25,971 bases of DNA from Euryarchaeota archaeon RBG_13_57_23 (GCA_001800675.1 MGVW01000053.1:1-25971); one strand, 5' to 3'. Counted from the stretch's first letter, positions 1 through 6,243 are shown. The notes: a model not told the origin generated them from the sequence alone. Translations and numbers: made by a program.

Positions 1-1601
1 TGGGCCGATTCCAGGGCCTTCGGCTCGTCGAACAGGCTCCAGAGTTGCGAGGGTTCCGCGAACGGCCTTCTGCGCACGATGGAACCCGCCCGTTTCTTTC
101 CTATCCCAGGTATGGCATGGAGCATCGACAGAGTCGCAGAGTTCGCGTTGGTGGGATGGATCACGCCGGAGACACTCCTATACCCATGTTCGACCACCGC
201 CACATCCACTTTCTTGCCGATCTCAACATGGTATGGGATGGCCACCAACAGCGGGTAGCTCCCGACTTGCCTCCCGAAGGTCCTGCCGCCCTCCCTCAAC
301 TCTGCATACACGCCGGTGAGGACGGTCCTGTCTGGGACCAGCTTCTCGAGCATCTTCGAGTCGATCTCGTTCCTCACCGCGTTTCTGAACCTGACGAAGT
401 CTCCCTTCGAACGAATCCCCGGGAACTCCGCTCTGGAAGGTATCACTTGCCTAATGTTGATCCTCCGAAGCAAGAGTCCCTCTGCCAGGACCTCGCGAAG
501 GAACTCGAGATTCAAGCGATATGTCTCTTTGGACTCCCCGTCGAGCCCGCAGACGAAGTTGATGCCAGGAAGGACGAGCGGCAGTCCAGTCGGTCCTTTC
601 TTCGACCCGACCTCGTTGACCAGACGGATCGCCTTCAGTGTCTGCTCCGGAGTCGCGTTGAGGTTGTTCGCCTTCGCCACGGCGGGGTCGGCGCTCTCCA
701 GTCCGAAGGCCAGGACGTTCCCGCTGGTACAGTTCTCGGCGATCGCTATGGTGATGGCCCTGGACTCAAGGGGATGCTCGGCGATCACAGCAGGGTTTGC
801 ATTGTCCAGATGGAACACGTCGGGTCTCACCCTCTGCTTAATCGCTCGCAGGAGCTTGGTCACAGCGTCCGGGTTCGGCCTCGGGGTCTCGCTCATGCCA
901 ATCTCTGAGGACAGGTAGCAGTAGACACAGGACTGGGCTCCAAGCCTGAAGTTTCTCACCCCAGCCCCCGCGAGCGTCTCAACCTCCGAGAGCACTTCTT
1001 GTGGCTGCCTCGAGAACACATCACCGAGAAGCGGTTCGACGCAGAACCTGCAGCCGCCGGTGATATATCTGACGCATCCGCGGTACATCTGAACCTCGGC
1101 TATGAGTGGGCCTCCATGGTCCGGGTGCTTTGTGCACGCAACAGCGCCTTTGATCAGCCAGTCATTCCACTCCTTGGAGGTCCTTCTCCGATCCTCGCCA
1201 GAGCCGGTCGAGGCGATATCGAATAGAAGAGCGTCGAGATCCTGGAAGCATATCCGGTCGAAGGAATCGCGCAGCGATGATGGCACCATCGGTTCCCGAA
1301 CACCGAGGCTGGCGATGACTGGGCCTCTGCACGAGGCAGCTATCCTGTTCAGTTCGTTGTCACTCGCCGGCATGCCTCGAAGATATTTGCCGGGCACTGC
1401 CAGATTCCGAATGACCGCGACCAGGTCGTACTTCGTGGGATTGACCGTCCCAGCCCGCCACTGATCGACGGTCGCGTAGTCCGTCTCCGCTCCTGCAGCG
1501 ATGAGCGCCCCGTGCGCTAGCCTCGCATATGGTGATATGAACGGCGGGACTCCCAGGCAGGCGGGCTCATCGGCGTATCCGTCGAGGACCAGCGCTCTCA
1601 T
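1..1601 (-). CDS. Radical SAM protein with C-terminal helix-hairpin-helix (COG1031-like), 3' end outside window
   Basis: I translated this by hand from the ATG at 1601 and obtained 533 residues with no stop before the window edge. An N-terminal domain of about 160 residues precedes the iron-sulfur motif R-G-C176-V-R-Y-I-T-G-G-C184-R-F-C187, followed by a TIM-barrel-like region (for example LGAQS at about 220 and FGLES at about 300). Near residues 500-528 there is a helix-hairpin-helix, IPGIGKKRAGSIVRRRPF. This arrangement matches the uncharacterised archaeal COG1031 family (radical SAM plus C-terminal HhH). The Cys spacing is C-x7-C-x2-C rather than the usual C-x3-C-x2-C, which I believe is normal for COG1031. 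The HhH suggests nucleic-acid binding, so RNA or DNA modification is possible, but the reaction is unknown. The start lies 48 bases after the stop of the upstream co-directional M14-like gene, and no strong Shine-Dalgarno is visible. Confidence 0.85.
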   Translation of the reverse strand, partial: MRALVLDGYADEPACLGVPPFISPYARLAHGALIAAGAETDYATVDQWRAGTVNPTKYDLVAVIRNLAVPGKYLRGMPASDNELNRIAASCRGPVIASLGVREPMVPSSLRDSFDRICFQDLDALLFDIASTGSGEDRRRTSKEWNDWLIKGAVACTKHPDHGGPLIAEVQMYRGCVRYITGGCRFCVEPLLGDVFSRQPQEVLSEVETLAGAGVRNFRLGAQSCVYCYLSSEIGMSETPRPNPDAVTKLLRAIKQRVRPDVFHLDNANPAVIAEHPLESRAITIAIAENCTSGNVLAFGLESADPAVAKANNLNATPEQTLKAIRLVNEVGSKKGPTGLPLVLPGINFVCGLDGESKETYRLNLEFLREVLAEGLLLRRINIRQVIPSRAEFPGIRSKGDFVRFRNAVRNEIDSKMLEKLVPDRTVLTGVYAELREGGRTFGRQVGSYPLLVAIPYHVEIGKKVDVAVVEHGYRSVSGVIHPTNANSATLSMLHAIPGIGKKRAGSIVRRRPFAEPSQLWSLFDEPKALESA

Positions 1602-1649
1602 GCGATGCGAGAATCGCGTTCCCCTTGATATTATGTGTGACCCCGCTGG

Positions 1650-2600
1650 CTACTTCTTCATCCTGATTGCTATCGTGGCGATCGGGCCCCCGGTGTGGGT
1701 GACATGCCCTGAGTTCTCTGCCACCATGTAGCCGTCCTCAGGCATCCGGACCTCCTCGAGCACTTCCCCGTAAAGATCCCTGACCTTCGCCAGAGTCTGG
1801 CCTGCCTTCACCTTCTGCCCAAGATCGACCACATACTGGATGAGGCCGCCCTTCTCTGACCACACGTCCTCCCTGCGGTAGCCGCTCTCGCGTATTACGA
1901 CGCTCGACTTCACCGATGTAACGGTCCCATCCACCACTCCGATGTAGTTGAGTACGTTCCTTACCGCCAGGTAGCCAGCATCGACGCTGTCCCAGTCGAT
2001 GTCCTTCGACCCACCGAGCTCGATCGTCAGCGAGGGTATGCCCTCCTTCGACGCCACTCCTCCCAAGCTCGCTCCCAGGTTCTGCTGTTCATAATCCTCT
2101 GACGACAGTTCGTCAAGGACGGTTATCCTGGTCGCCTTTGCCAGCTCGTCGTTCCTCTTCTTGAGGTCGCCTGTCACGGGGTCAAGCAGCACGAACGGGA
2201 TGCCCTTACCGATCGTGTGCAGGTCTATGATGATGTCATGCTTCCGAGCGATCTCCCAGACCTTCGCGGTTATCCTCTCGGCAATGTAGCCGCTGGCTTT
2301 GCCCGGGTACAGCCTGTTTAGGTCCACCCCAGCCTCCGGGATGCTCCTGATGTTGTAGTTCAGCCCCTCGGGGTTCATCGCGGGCATGATTGTTATTGTC
2401 CCGCGTATGTCCTTCCCTTTCAGGTAATCGATCAACCGCCAGACGGATGCGACGCCAGTCAGCTCATCGCCGTGGATGCCCACGCCTATGAACACTGACG
2501 GGCCGGCCGACCCCTTGTACTGCAGAATATGCAGATCGTATGGGCTTCCGTCCGCGCGCTCTCCGAGCCTGATCTTCCTCCTAGACACCTTCACCGACAT
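1650..2600 (-). CDS. M14-like zinc deacylase/carboxypeptidase (succinylglutamate desuccinylase/aspartoacylase family)
   Basis: This 316-residue protein has the zinc and catalytic landmarks of the AstE/AspA branch of M14 metallopeptidases: H43-G-D-E46, then N76-P, D93-L-N95-R96, D126-L-H128 (third zinc ligand) and T-I-E194-L-G-G (catalytic glutamate). The last 90 residues resemble the beta-barrel tail of this group, with a biotinyl-like GQKVKAGQTLAKV stretch. Enzymes of this type hydrolyse an amide bond of an N-acylated amino acid or small peptide. The substrate cannot be read from the sequence, and neighbouring genes do not point to arginine catabolism. No signal peptide is visible, so it is probably cytoplasmic. 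The ATG at 2600 is preceded by AGGT six bases upstream. It is the first gene of a likely two-gene unit with the radical SAM gene. Confidence 0.85.
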   Translation of the reverse strand: MSVKVSRRKIRLGERADGSPYDLHILQYKGSAGPSVFIGVGIHGDELTGVASVWRLIDYLKGKDIRGTITIMPAMNPEGLNYNIRSIPEAGVDLNRLYPGKASGYIAERITAKVWEIARKHDIIIDLHTIGKGIPFVLLDPVTGDLKKRNDELAKATRITVLDELSSEDYEQQNLGASLGGVASKEGIPSLTIELGGSKDIDWDSVDAGYLAVRNVLNYIGVVDGTVTSVKSSVVIRESGYRREDVWSEKGGLIQYVVDLGQKVKAGQTLAKVRDLYGEVLEEVRMPEDGYMVAENSGHVTHTGGPIATIAIRMKK

Positions 2601-2897
2601 GCTACGACCTGCTCCGTAATCGACATCTCTCTCTTCTAATGTTCTAAGCGGTCCTATTTGCCCGCGCCAATCGACCGATACCGTCGCCGGGAGGGTCCCC
2701 TATGAACGGCATCCAGACATGTCTTCAGGCACTCAGGCGGGCTGGACGATGATGGTCTGTAAGAAGGCAATCTATTAATTGCCGCAATCAATCCTGTCCG
2801 TTGTCGTTCGAGCGATATGGGAAGGCCCAAATTGTTCGAAACGGCAAATCGCATCAACGACTTTCGAAAAGAGTCGAAAAACATGGGGTAGATTCGA
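2601..2897. other. Intergenic region between divergent M14-like and malic enzyme genes
   Basis: These 297 bases separate two divergent genes. No convincing reading frame or RNA gene is present. The only notable element is the perfect inverted repeat at 2766-2783. A short palindrome, TTTCGAAA, lies near 2863-2870, close to the malic enzyme start. No consensus TATA box is obvious for either gene. Confidence 0.6.
2766..2783. promoter_or_regulatory. Perfect inverted repeat, possible operator
   Basis: GGCAAT-ctatta-ATTGCC is a perfect 6-base inverted repeat with a 6-base AT-only-but-one spacer. Its centre, CTATTAATT, is also a fair archaeal TATA-like element. It lies about 115 bases upstream of the malic enzyme start and about 165 bases from the divergent M14-like gene, so it could serve either. 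Operator function is inferred from symmetry and position alone. Confidence 0.3.
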
Positions 2898-4328
2898 ATG
2901 GCAAAGAAGTCTAAATCCGCCAAGAAGAAGGTTGTGAAGAAGACCCCTGCCCGGAAGGCCCCACCCAAGAAGGTGCAGGCCATGGGGAAGGAGTCCGTCG
3001 AGGCGATGCTGAAGAAGGCCTACGAGCCCGCTAGGCTCGCAATGATCTATCACCCGTTCTACGAGGGGAAGATCGAGGTGGTCCCGAAGTGCGCCGTATG
3101 GGACTTCAGCGCGTTCGCGATCTGGTATACTCCCGGCGTTGCGGAGCCGTGCAAGGCGATCAACAAGGACAAGGATCTGTCCTACGTGCACACCAACAGA
3201 TGGAACACCGTCGGCGTCATCTCTGACGGCACGAGGGTGCTAGGGCTTGGGGACATCGGCCCCGAGGCGGGTATGCCTGTCATGGAGGGCAAGTCTCTCC
3301 TGTTCAAGTATCTGGGGGGCGTGGACGCGTTCCCGCTCTGCCTTGGCACGAAGGACCCGGACAAGATCATCGAGACAGTCAAGATACTGCAACCATCACT
3401 GGGCGGGGTCAACCTCGAGGACATATCCCAACCCAAGTGTTTCTACATTCTCGAGCGCCTGAGGAACGAGTGCGAGATACCTGTCTGGCACGATGACCAG
3501 CAGGGTACTGGCACGATCGTTGCCGCGGGCGCGGTCAACGCCGCGAAGGTCGTTGGCAAGAAGCCCTCGGAGATGAAGGCCGCATTCATAGGCGCGGGCG
3601 CGGCGAACATCGCAATCTCGAGGATCATGCACCTGGCCGGCTACAAGTGGGAGAACATGGTCATGTGCGACTCCAAGGGCACTCTGAACATGAACAGGTG
3701 CGACGAGCTCAAGAACGACTACAAGGAGAAGCTCTTTATGTGCGAGCACTCCAACAAGGAGTGCGTCATGGGCGGACCGGCGGACGCGATGAAGGGCGCA
3801 GACATACTGGTCGCAGCCTCGAAGCCAGGTCCGGGCACGGTCAAGCCCGAGTGGATCAAGGGCATGGCGGATGACTCAATAGTGTTCGCGACGGCCAACC
3901 CGATACCCGAGATATGGCCCTGGGAGGCTCTCGAGGCGGGAGCGAAGATAGTCGCCACGGGCAGGTCGGACTTCCCGAACCAGGTCAACAACTCGCTCGG
4001 ATTCCCTGGCATCTTCAGGGGGACACTCGATGCGAAGGCCAAGACTATCTCGGACACGATGTGCGTTGCCGCGGTCATGGCGATCGCCAAGACGGCTGAG
4101 GACAACGGCCTAAGCGAGACCTACATCGTCCCGACGATGGACGAGTGGGAGGTCTTCCCGAGAGAGGCAGCAGCGGTTGCCACGGCGGCCGTGAACGAGG
4201 GAATCGCACGCACGAAGCTGAGCTACAAGGAGTTCTACGAGAAAGCGGAGAAGATCATTAGGCGCGCGAGGAACCAGACCAAGATGCTGATGAAGACGAA
4301 GTTCATCAAGCCCCCACCGAAGGCGTGA
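2898..4328 (+). CDS. Malic enzyme (NAD(P)-dependent, decarboxylating)
   Basis: This 476-residue enzyme converts malate to pyruvate and CO2 with reduction of NAD(P), linking the C4 and C3 pools. Visible motifs are Y77-T-P-G-V-A-E-P (catalytic Tyr region), GDIGPEAGMPVMEGK (about 118-132, catalytic Lys), E174-D, the metal-binding W-H-D-D200-Q-Q-G-T-G-T region, G232-A-G-A-A-N (dinucleotide-binding) and a late TGRSDFPNQVNNSLGFPG segment. It matches the short bacterial/archaeal type except for about 28 lysine-, alanine- and proline-rich residues at the N-terminus, which are not part of the enzyme fold. Met29 (ATG at 2982) is an alternative start with an AAGGTG upstream. The ATG at 2898 has GGGGT ten bases upstream. 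Cofactor preference cannot be told by eye. The gene is monocistronic and converges on the aEF-1beta gene. Confidence 0.93.
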   Translation: MAKKSKSAKKKVVKKTPARKAPPKKVQAMGKESVEAMLKKAYEPARLAMIYHPFYEGKIEVVPKCAVWDFSAFAIWYTPGVAEPCKAINKDKDLSYVHTNRWNTVGVISDGTRVLGLGDIGPEAGMPVMEGKSLLFKYLGGVDAFPLCLGTKDPDKIIETVKILQPSLGGVNLEDISQPKCFYILERLRNECEIPVWHDDQQGTGTIVAAGAVNAAKVVGKKPSEMKAAFIGAGAANIAISRIMHLAGYKWENMVMCDSKGTLNMNRCDELKNDYKEKLFMCEHSNKECVMGGPADAMKGADILVAASKPGPGTVKPEWIKGMADDSIVFATANPIPEIWPWEALEAGAKIVATGRSDFPNQVNNSLGFPGIFRGTLDAKAKTISDTMCVAAVMAIAKTAEDNGLSETYIVPTMDEWEVFPREAAAVATAAVNEGIARTKLSYKEFYEKAEKIIRRARNQTKMLMKTKFIKPPPKA

Positions 4329-4391
4329 TGAGCCTAGCCTTCGCTCGTTGAAACCCTAGAAAACCCATTTATCGTTCTATATCGAGTTGTG

Positions 4392-4658
4392 CTATAGCAG
4401 CCCCATCTCTACGATCTCGACGCTCTGGACTCCGGGCACTTTCGAAATCGCATCCTCGATCTGCTCAGCGCCGCCCTTCTTGTCGTCTATTACAATCAGC
4501 ACATGCAGTGCATTGAGGCCGAACGCCACAGGCCTTGTCTCCGAGGCCTTGAGTGCCGCCTCCTTGGGCAGGGCCTTCGCGATTTCGCGCTTCAACTTCT
4601 CGAGGTCGACATCCAGCCCCTCGGGTAGCACCCTGTACTGCATCCCGACTTCTCCCAC
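4392..4658 (-). CDS. ef1b: Translation elongation factor aEF-1beta
   Basis: This 88-residue protein is the archaeal guanine-nucleotide exchange factor for EF-1alpha (aEF1B) and recycles EF-1alpha-GDP to the GTP form. It has the compact ferredoxin-like sequence of the family: MGEVGMQYRVLPEGLDVD at the start, a central PVAFGLNALHVLIVIDD strand region and the ending VQSVEIVEMG. I chose the GTG at 4658 because it gives the family-typical MGEV start and lies six bases after a strong GAGGTG. An earlier in-frame GTG at 4667 would add three residues and overlap the ribosome-binding site. That site overlaps the stop codon of the zinc protein just upstream, so the two are very likely co-translated. The gene converges on malic enzyme across a 63-base AT-richer gap. 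Confidence 0.92.
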   Translation of the reverse strand: MGEVGMQYRVLPEGLDVDLEKLKREIAKALPKEAALKASETRPVAFGLNALHVLIVIDDKKGGAEQIEDAISKVPGVQSVEIVEMGLL

Positions 4659-4668
4659 GAAAAACACC

Positions 4669-4842
4669 TCAAGGTCCTACGAAGCCGCATGCAGAGCATT
4701 TGTACTTCACGCTCTGGTCCCTGCAGTTCATGCATCTCCCGATCTGCGCCTTGCCACAGCTTGGGCACATGAAAGTCGTCTCCGTCCTCCTGACGAGGCG
4801 GACTCCACATGAGGTGCAGATTTTTTCCTGTGAGCTGATCAA
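4669..4842 (-). CDS. Small four-CxxC zinc-ribbon protein (HVO_2753-like)
   Basis: This 57-residue protein, read by hand, is packed with four CxxC knuckles: C9-C12, C26-C29, C37-C40 and C49-C52, ending ACGFVGP. That spacing should bind two zinc ions. Short proteins of this type directly upstream of aEF-1beta are a recurring archaeal arrangement, exemplified by the haloarchaeal HVO_2753 family, whose molecular role is not settled. The start is a TTG at 4842 with GAGGT nine bases upstream. No in-frame ATG gives a full product, which is why simple gene finders may miss it. Only ten bases separate its stop from the aEF-1beta start, forming one operon. A TATA-like element lies at 4877-4886 on this strand. 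Confidence 0.85.
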   Translation of the reverse strand: MISSQEKICTSCGVRLVRRTETTFMCPSCGKAQIGRCMNCRDQSVKYKCSACGFVGP

Positions 4843-4876
4843 ACGATTTCGACCTCGGGGCTGAGGTATAGACTAT

Positions 4877-4888
4877 CTATATTTAACA
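4877..4888. promoter_or_regulatory. TATA-like element usable in both directions
   Basis: On the minus strand TTAAATATAG (4886-4877) lies about 35-44 bases before the TTG start of the zinc protein, giving a short leader that keeps its GAGGT site. On the plus strand the same bases read CTATATTTAAC and would place a start near 4905-4912, at the beginning of the GC-rich candidate RNA. Basis is sequence resemblance and spacing. Confidence 0.5.
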
Positions 4889-4901
4889 GTTGAGCAGATG
4901 C

Positions 4902-5134
4902 GATGGGACTCGAGCTAGCATGCCAGATTGTCGCTGAATGAAGAAAGGAATGCCCGAGGGGGGAGCCTCGGGCGGAGGGGGGAGTATGGTTGATTTGAAG
5001 GGGTTGGGGCCGGACGAAGAGGGGTGAGACCGAGCAGACTCCGGGACCAACCGCGCCCACGCCGGCCCCGAGCACCTCGGACGAATCCTCACGGATCCGG
5101 CCCATCAGAGTCATCATCACTCTGAGCCTTTTTT
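4902..5134 (+). ncRNA. Candidate structured non-coding RNA of unknown family
   Basis: This stretch has no credible coding frame yet is GC-rich and full of complementary segments, unlike the AT-rich gaps nearby. Visible helices on the plus strand are GATGGG (4902-4907) with CCCATC (5101-5106) closing the whole region; an eight-base-pair hairpin GCCCGAGG/CCTCGGGC near 4950-4971; GGGGCCGG/CCGGCCCC spanning about 5006-5068; and CCGAG/CTCGG just after. It starts about 25 bases after a TATA-like element and ends in a hairpin plus six T. I compared it by eye with RNase P RNA (no GAGGAAAGTC-type core) and SRP RNA (no helix-8 motif), and neither fits. It may be a lineage-specific RNA, or a long untranslated leader or regulatory region. 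Confidence 0.4.
5105..5134 (+). terminator. Hairpin followed by T-run
   Basis: TCAGAGT-catcatc-ACTCTGA is a perfect seven-base-pair stem with a seven-base loop, followed after GCC by six T. It looks like an intrinsic terminator. Archaeal termination mostly needs just the T-run, and the hairpin may instead stabilise an RNA 3' end. No coding gene precedes it on this strand, which supports an RNA gene upstream. Confidence 0.5.
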
Positions 5135-5314
5135 GGCGATGGTAACTAGGTCGGGGGTGCCTATAAGAGCGTTTTGAAAACTGGCGTTTTTCGGCTATCC
5201 GACTCCGGAGATACATTTATATCCATTCAGAATGGCCTCGGAGATCGAGCCAGCAACTCCGTTCGCCGCAATAATATACTCTGAACGCGTTGCGTATTTC
5301 TTCGGAGGGAGCCG
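5135..5314 (+). promoter_or_regulatory. Promoter region of the flavodoxin gene
   Basis: The best TATA element for the downstream flavodoxin is AATAATATAC at about 5270-5279, which would start transcription near 5300, just ahead of the strong ribosome-binding site GGAGGGA at 5304-5310. A second TATA-like stretch, CATTTATATCC, is at 5214-5224, and a CCTATAAGAG is at about 5159-5168. An 11-base palindrome, GTTTTGAAAAC (5171-5181), sits between them and could be a regulator site. Function is inferred. Confidence 0.45.
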
Positions 5315-5806
5315 ATGAAGGGGATAGTCGCGTATGACACATACTATGGCAATACCAAGACGGTCGCCGAAGCCATCGCCGAGCAGATAAGGGCCGACGG
5401 ACACGAGGTCGAGGTTCGCAATGTGAGGGAGAAATATCCCACACCTCCACAAGGTGATTTCCTGTTCGTGGGCGGTCCGAACAGAATCGCGCACTTGTCA
5501 CGGAAGACAAAGAAGTTCGTGAAGAAGTTGGACGTGGCCGCGTGGAAGGACAAGCCCGTGGTCGTGTTCGCGACGATAGGGAAGCTTCCGGATGAGTACG
5601 CCACCGAGAAGGAGAAAGCCGGTGTTCAGAAATGGGTGCTAGCGGCCGCGCCCGAGCTCAGGGACTTCGCCAGAGGGAGGGGTCTGAACGCGGTGGAAGA
5701 GGTTCTTCTCGTGCAGGTGAAGGATCTGAAGGGCCCACTTGTCGACGGCGGTCTCGAGCTGGCCAAGGAGTTCACGCACAGTTTCCTTGGGAAACTGAAG
5801 AAGTGA
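5315..5806 (+). CDS. Flavodoxin family protein
   Basis: This 163-residue protein begins with the flavodoxin phosphate-binding loop: after the strand MKGIVAYDT comes Y-Y-G-N-T-K-T-V-A-E-A-I-A, which holds the FMN phosphate. The next strand carries DFLFVGGPNRIAHLSRKTKKFVKKL, the usual second flavin-contact loop, followed by PVVVFATIGKLP. The length suits a stand-alone single-domain flavodoxin, so it is a cytoplasmic one-electron carrier or a small quinone/flavin oxidoreductase. No partner enzyme is adjacent, so its donor and acceptor are unknown. The ATG follows a near-perfect GGAGGGA by four bases. Codon use is like that of its neighbours. It is transcribed alone and ends about 150 bases before the promoter of the tRNA-Lys gene. 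Confidence 0.88.
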   Translation: MKGIVAYDTYYGNTKTVAEAIAEQIRADGHEVEVRNVREKYPTPPQGDFLFVGGPNRIAHLSRKTKKFVKKLDVAAWKDKPVVVFATIGKLPDEYATEKEKAGVQKWVLAAAPELRDFARGRGLNAVEEVLLVQVKDLKGPLVDGGLELAKEFTHSFLGKLKK

Positions 5807-5955
5807 CATGCTTACCCTGACAAGCCCTCGCTAGCGGAAGGTTCAAATTGATTGCTATGAAATCCAATATTATGGTGGCGAATTAATGAAAATCGAGCCG
5901 AGAATAATACGATTCGCGCCCATCTGCCACAAAAAGCCTGAAACCCAAGAAAGTG

Positions 5956-5963
5956 TTTTATAG
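5956..5963 (+). promoter_or_regulatory. TATA box upstream of tRNA-Lys and the RNA polymerase operon
   Basis: TTTTATAG is the best archaeal TATA box in the AT-rich gap after the flavodoxin gene. It predicts a start near 5985-5990, about 25-30 bases ahead of the tRNA. No other TATA box or T-run lies between the tRNA and rpoH, so this may also be the promoter of the polymerase operon (inference). Confidence 0.55.
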
Positions 5964-6037
5964 TCGAAGTGTCTACACGGCCTGCTAACGCAGCCAAGGG
6001 TATCCACGCCGCCCAGGGCCCGTAGCTCAGCTAGGTA

Positions 6038-6077
6038 GGAGTATTATGAATTTTCCTGAGAGGAAGCTCCCTAGAAA
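6038..6077 (+). other. Noncanonical tRNA intron in the D-arm (40 bases)
   Basis: The insert splits the D-loop/D-stem junction. Because G and A are repeated at both ends, the boundaries may shift by one base either way. The 5' exon CTAGG (6031-6035) pairs with intron CCTAG (6070-6074). The next three bases, TAG (6036-6038), form a bulge. GAGT (6039-6042) then pairs with GCTC (6066-6069) as the inner helix, using one T-G pair. AAA (6075-6077) bulges before the exon GAGC. Two unpaired exon bases at 6029-6030 make this a relaxed motif. Confidence 0.75.
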
Positions 6078-6115
6078 GAGCATCTGCCTTTTAAGCAGGT
6101 GGCCCGGGGTTCGAA

Positions 6116-6145
6116 TGACTATGCCTAACAGACTAGTCTCGGAAA
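6116..6145 (+). other. Noncanonical tRNA intron in the T-arm (30 bases)
   Basis: The outer helix is the T-stem itself (6105-6109 with 6147-6151). The four-base-pair central helix is 6110-6113 (TTCG) with 6140-6143 (CGGA), including one T-G pair. The two three-base bulges are both AAT (6114-6116 and 6144-6146). The inner helix is GACTA (6117-6121) with TAGTC (6134-6138), next to a single unpaired T at 6139. Identical bulges mean that any symmetric cut restores the normal T-loop TTCGAAT. This is close to a strict bulge-helix-bulge. Confidence 0.8.
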
Positions 6146-6162
6146 TCCCCGCGGGCCCGCCA

Positions 6163-6243
6163 GGCGTCGTACTTGGCGTGCGCGGGGGAATTGGCATGAA
6201 ACGACTTGAGGCGCCCGACCTCGTGACTGCGGGGTGAAACCAT
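6163..6243 (+). promoter_or_regulatory. tRNA-to-rpoH spacer and rpoH ribosome-binding site
   Basis: These 81 bases between the tRNA CCA and the rpoH start are GC-rich, with no TATA box and no T-run terminator. They end in GGGGTGA about six bases before the ATG, a good Shine-Dalgarno. The absence of a promoter suggests read-through from the tRNA. Confidence 0.5.

Larger units (their letters stand above)
6016..6162 (+). tRNA. tRNA-Lys(UUU), interrupted by two introns in the D-arm and T-arm
   Basis: Removing a 40-base insert at about 6038-6077 and a 30-base insert at about 6116-6145 leaves a 77-base cloverleaf. It has acceptor GGGCCCG/CGGGCCC (6016-6022 with 6152-6158), D-stem GCTC/GAGC, anticodon stem TCTGC/GCAGG, loop CTTTTAA (anticodon TTT), T-stem CGGGG/CCCCG, T-loop TTCGAAT, discriminator G and an encoded CCA. 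The anticodon loop itself is uninterrupted. Both inserts can form bulge-helix-bulge-like splice structures. All stems are perfectly paired apart from one T-G pair at the top of the anticodon stem, so this is not a decayed pseudogene. The inserts sit at about standard positions 21/22 and 59/60, outside the canonical 37/38 site. Confidence 0.9.

Noticed and set aside
45..908. 287-residue plus-strand open frame at the left end
   Set aside because: The opposite strand encodes a radical SAM protein with cluster cysteines and HhH across the same bases, so this is a shadow.
4902..5134. RNase P RNA or SRP RNA
   Set aside because: I looked for the RNase P core (GAGGAAAGTC-like and ACAGAA-like segments) and the SRP helix-8 motif (GGAAG...AGCAG arrangement) on both strands and did not find them.
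4839..5216. 125-residue minus-strand open frame over the GC-rich gap
   Set aside because: It covers the zinc-protein start and its TATA element, has a low-complexity composition and resembles no known protein. GC-rich DNA gives long chance frames.
5886..5963. 25-codon frame MKIEPRIIRF... between flavodoxin and the tRNA
   Set aside because: It has no ribosome-binding site, its stop falls in the TATA box of the tRNA promoter, and it is too short to judge. Probably chance.
6038..6145. tRNA-Lys pseudogene broken by random insertions
   Set aside because: All stems remain paired, the CCA is intact, and both inserts form splice-type structures. Decay would be expected to damage stems too.
6046..6237. 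63-residue open frame (MNFPERKL...) on the plus strand
   Set aside because: It runs through the tRNA-Lys gene, both its introns and the spacer, has no ribosome-binding site and matches nothing. The RNA explanation accounts for the sequence.
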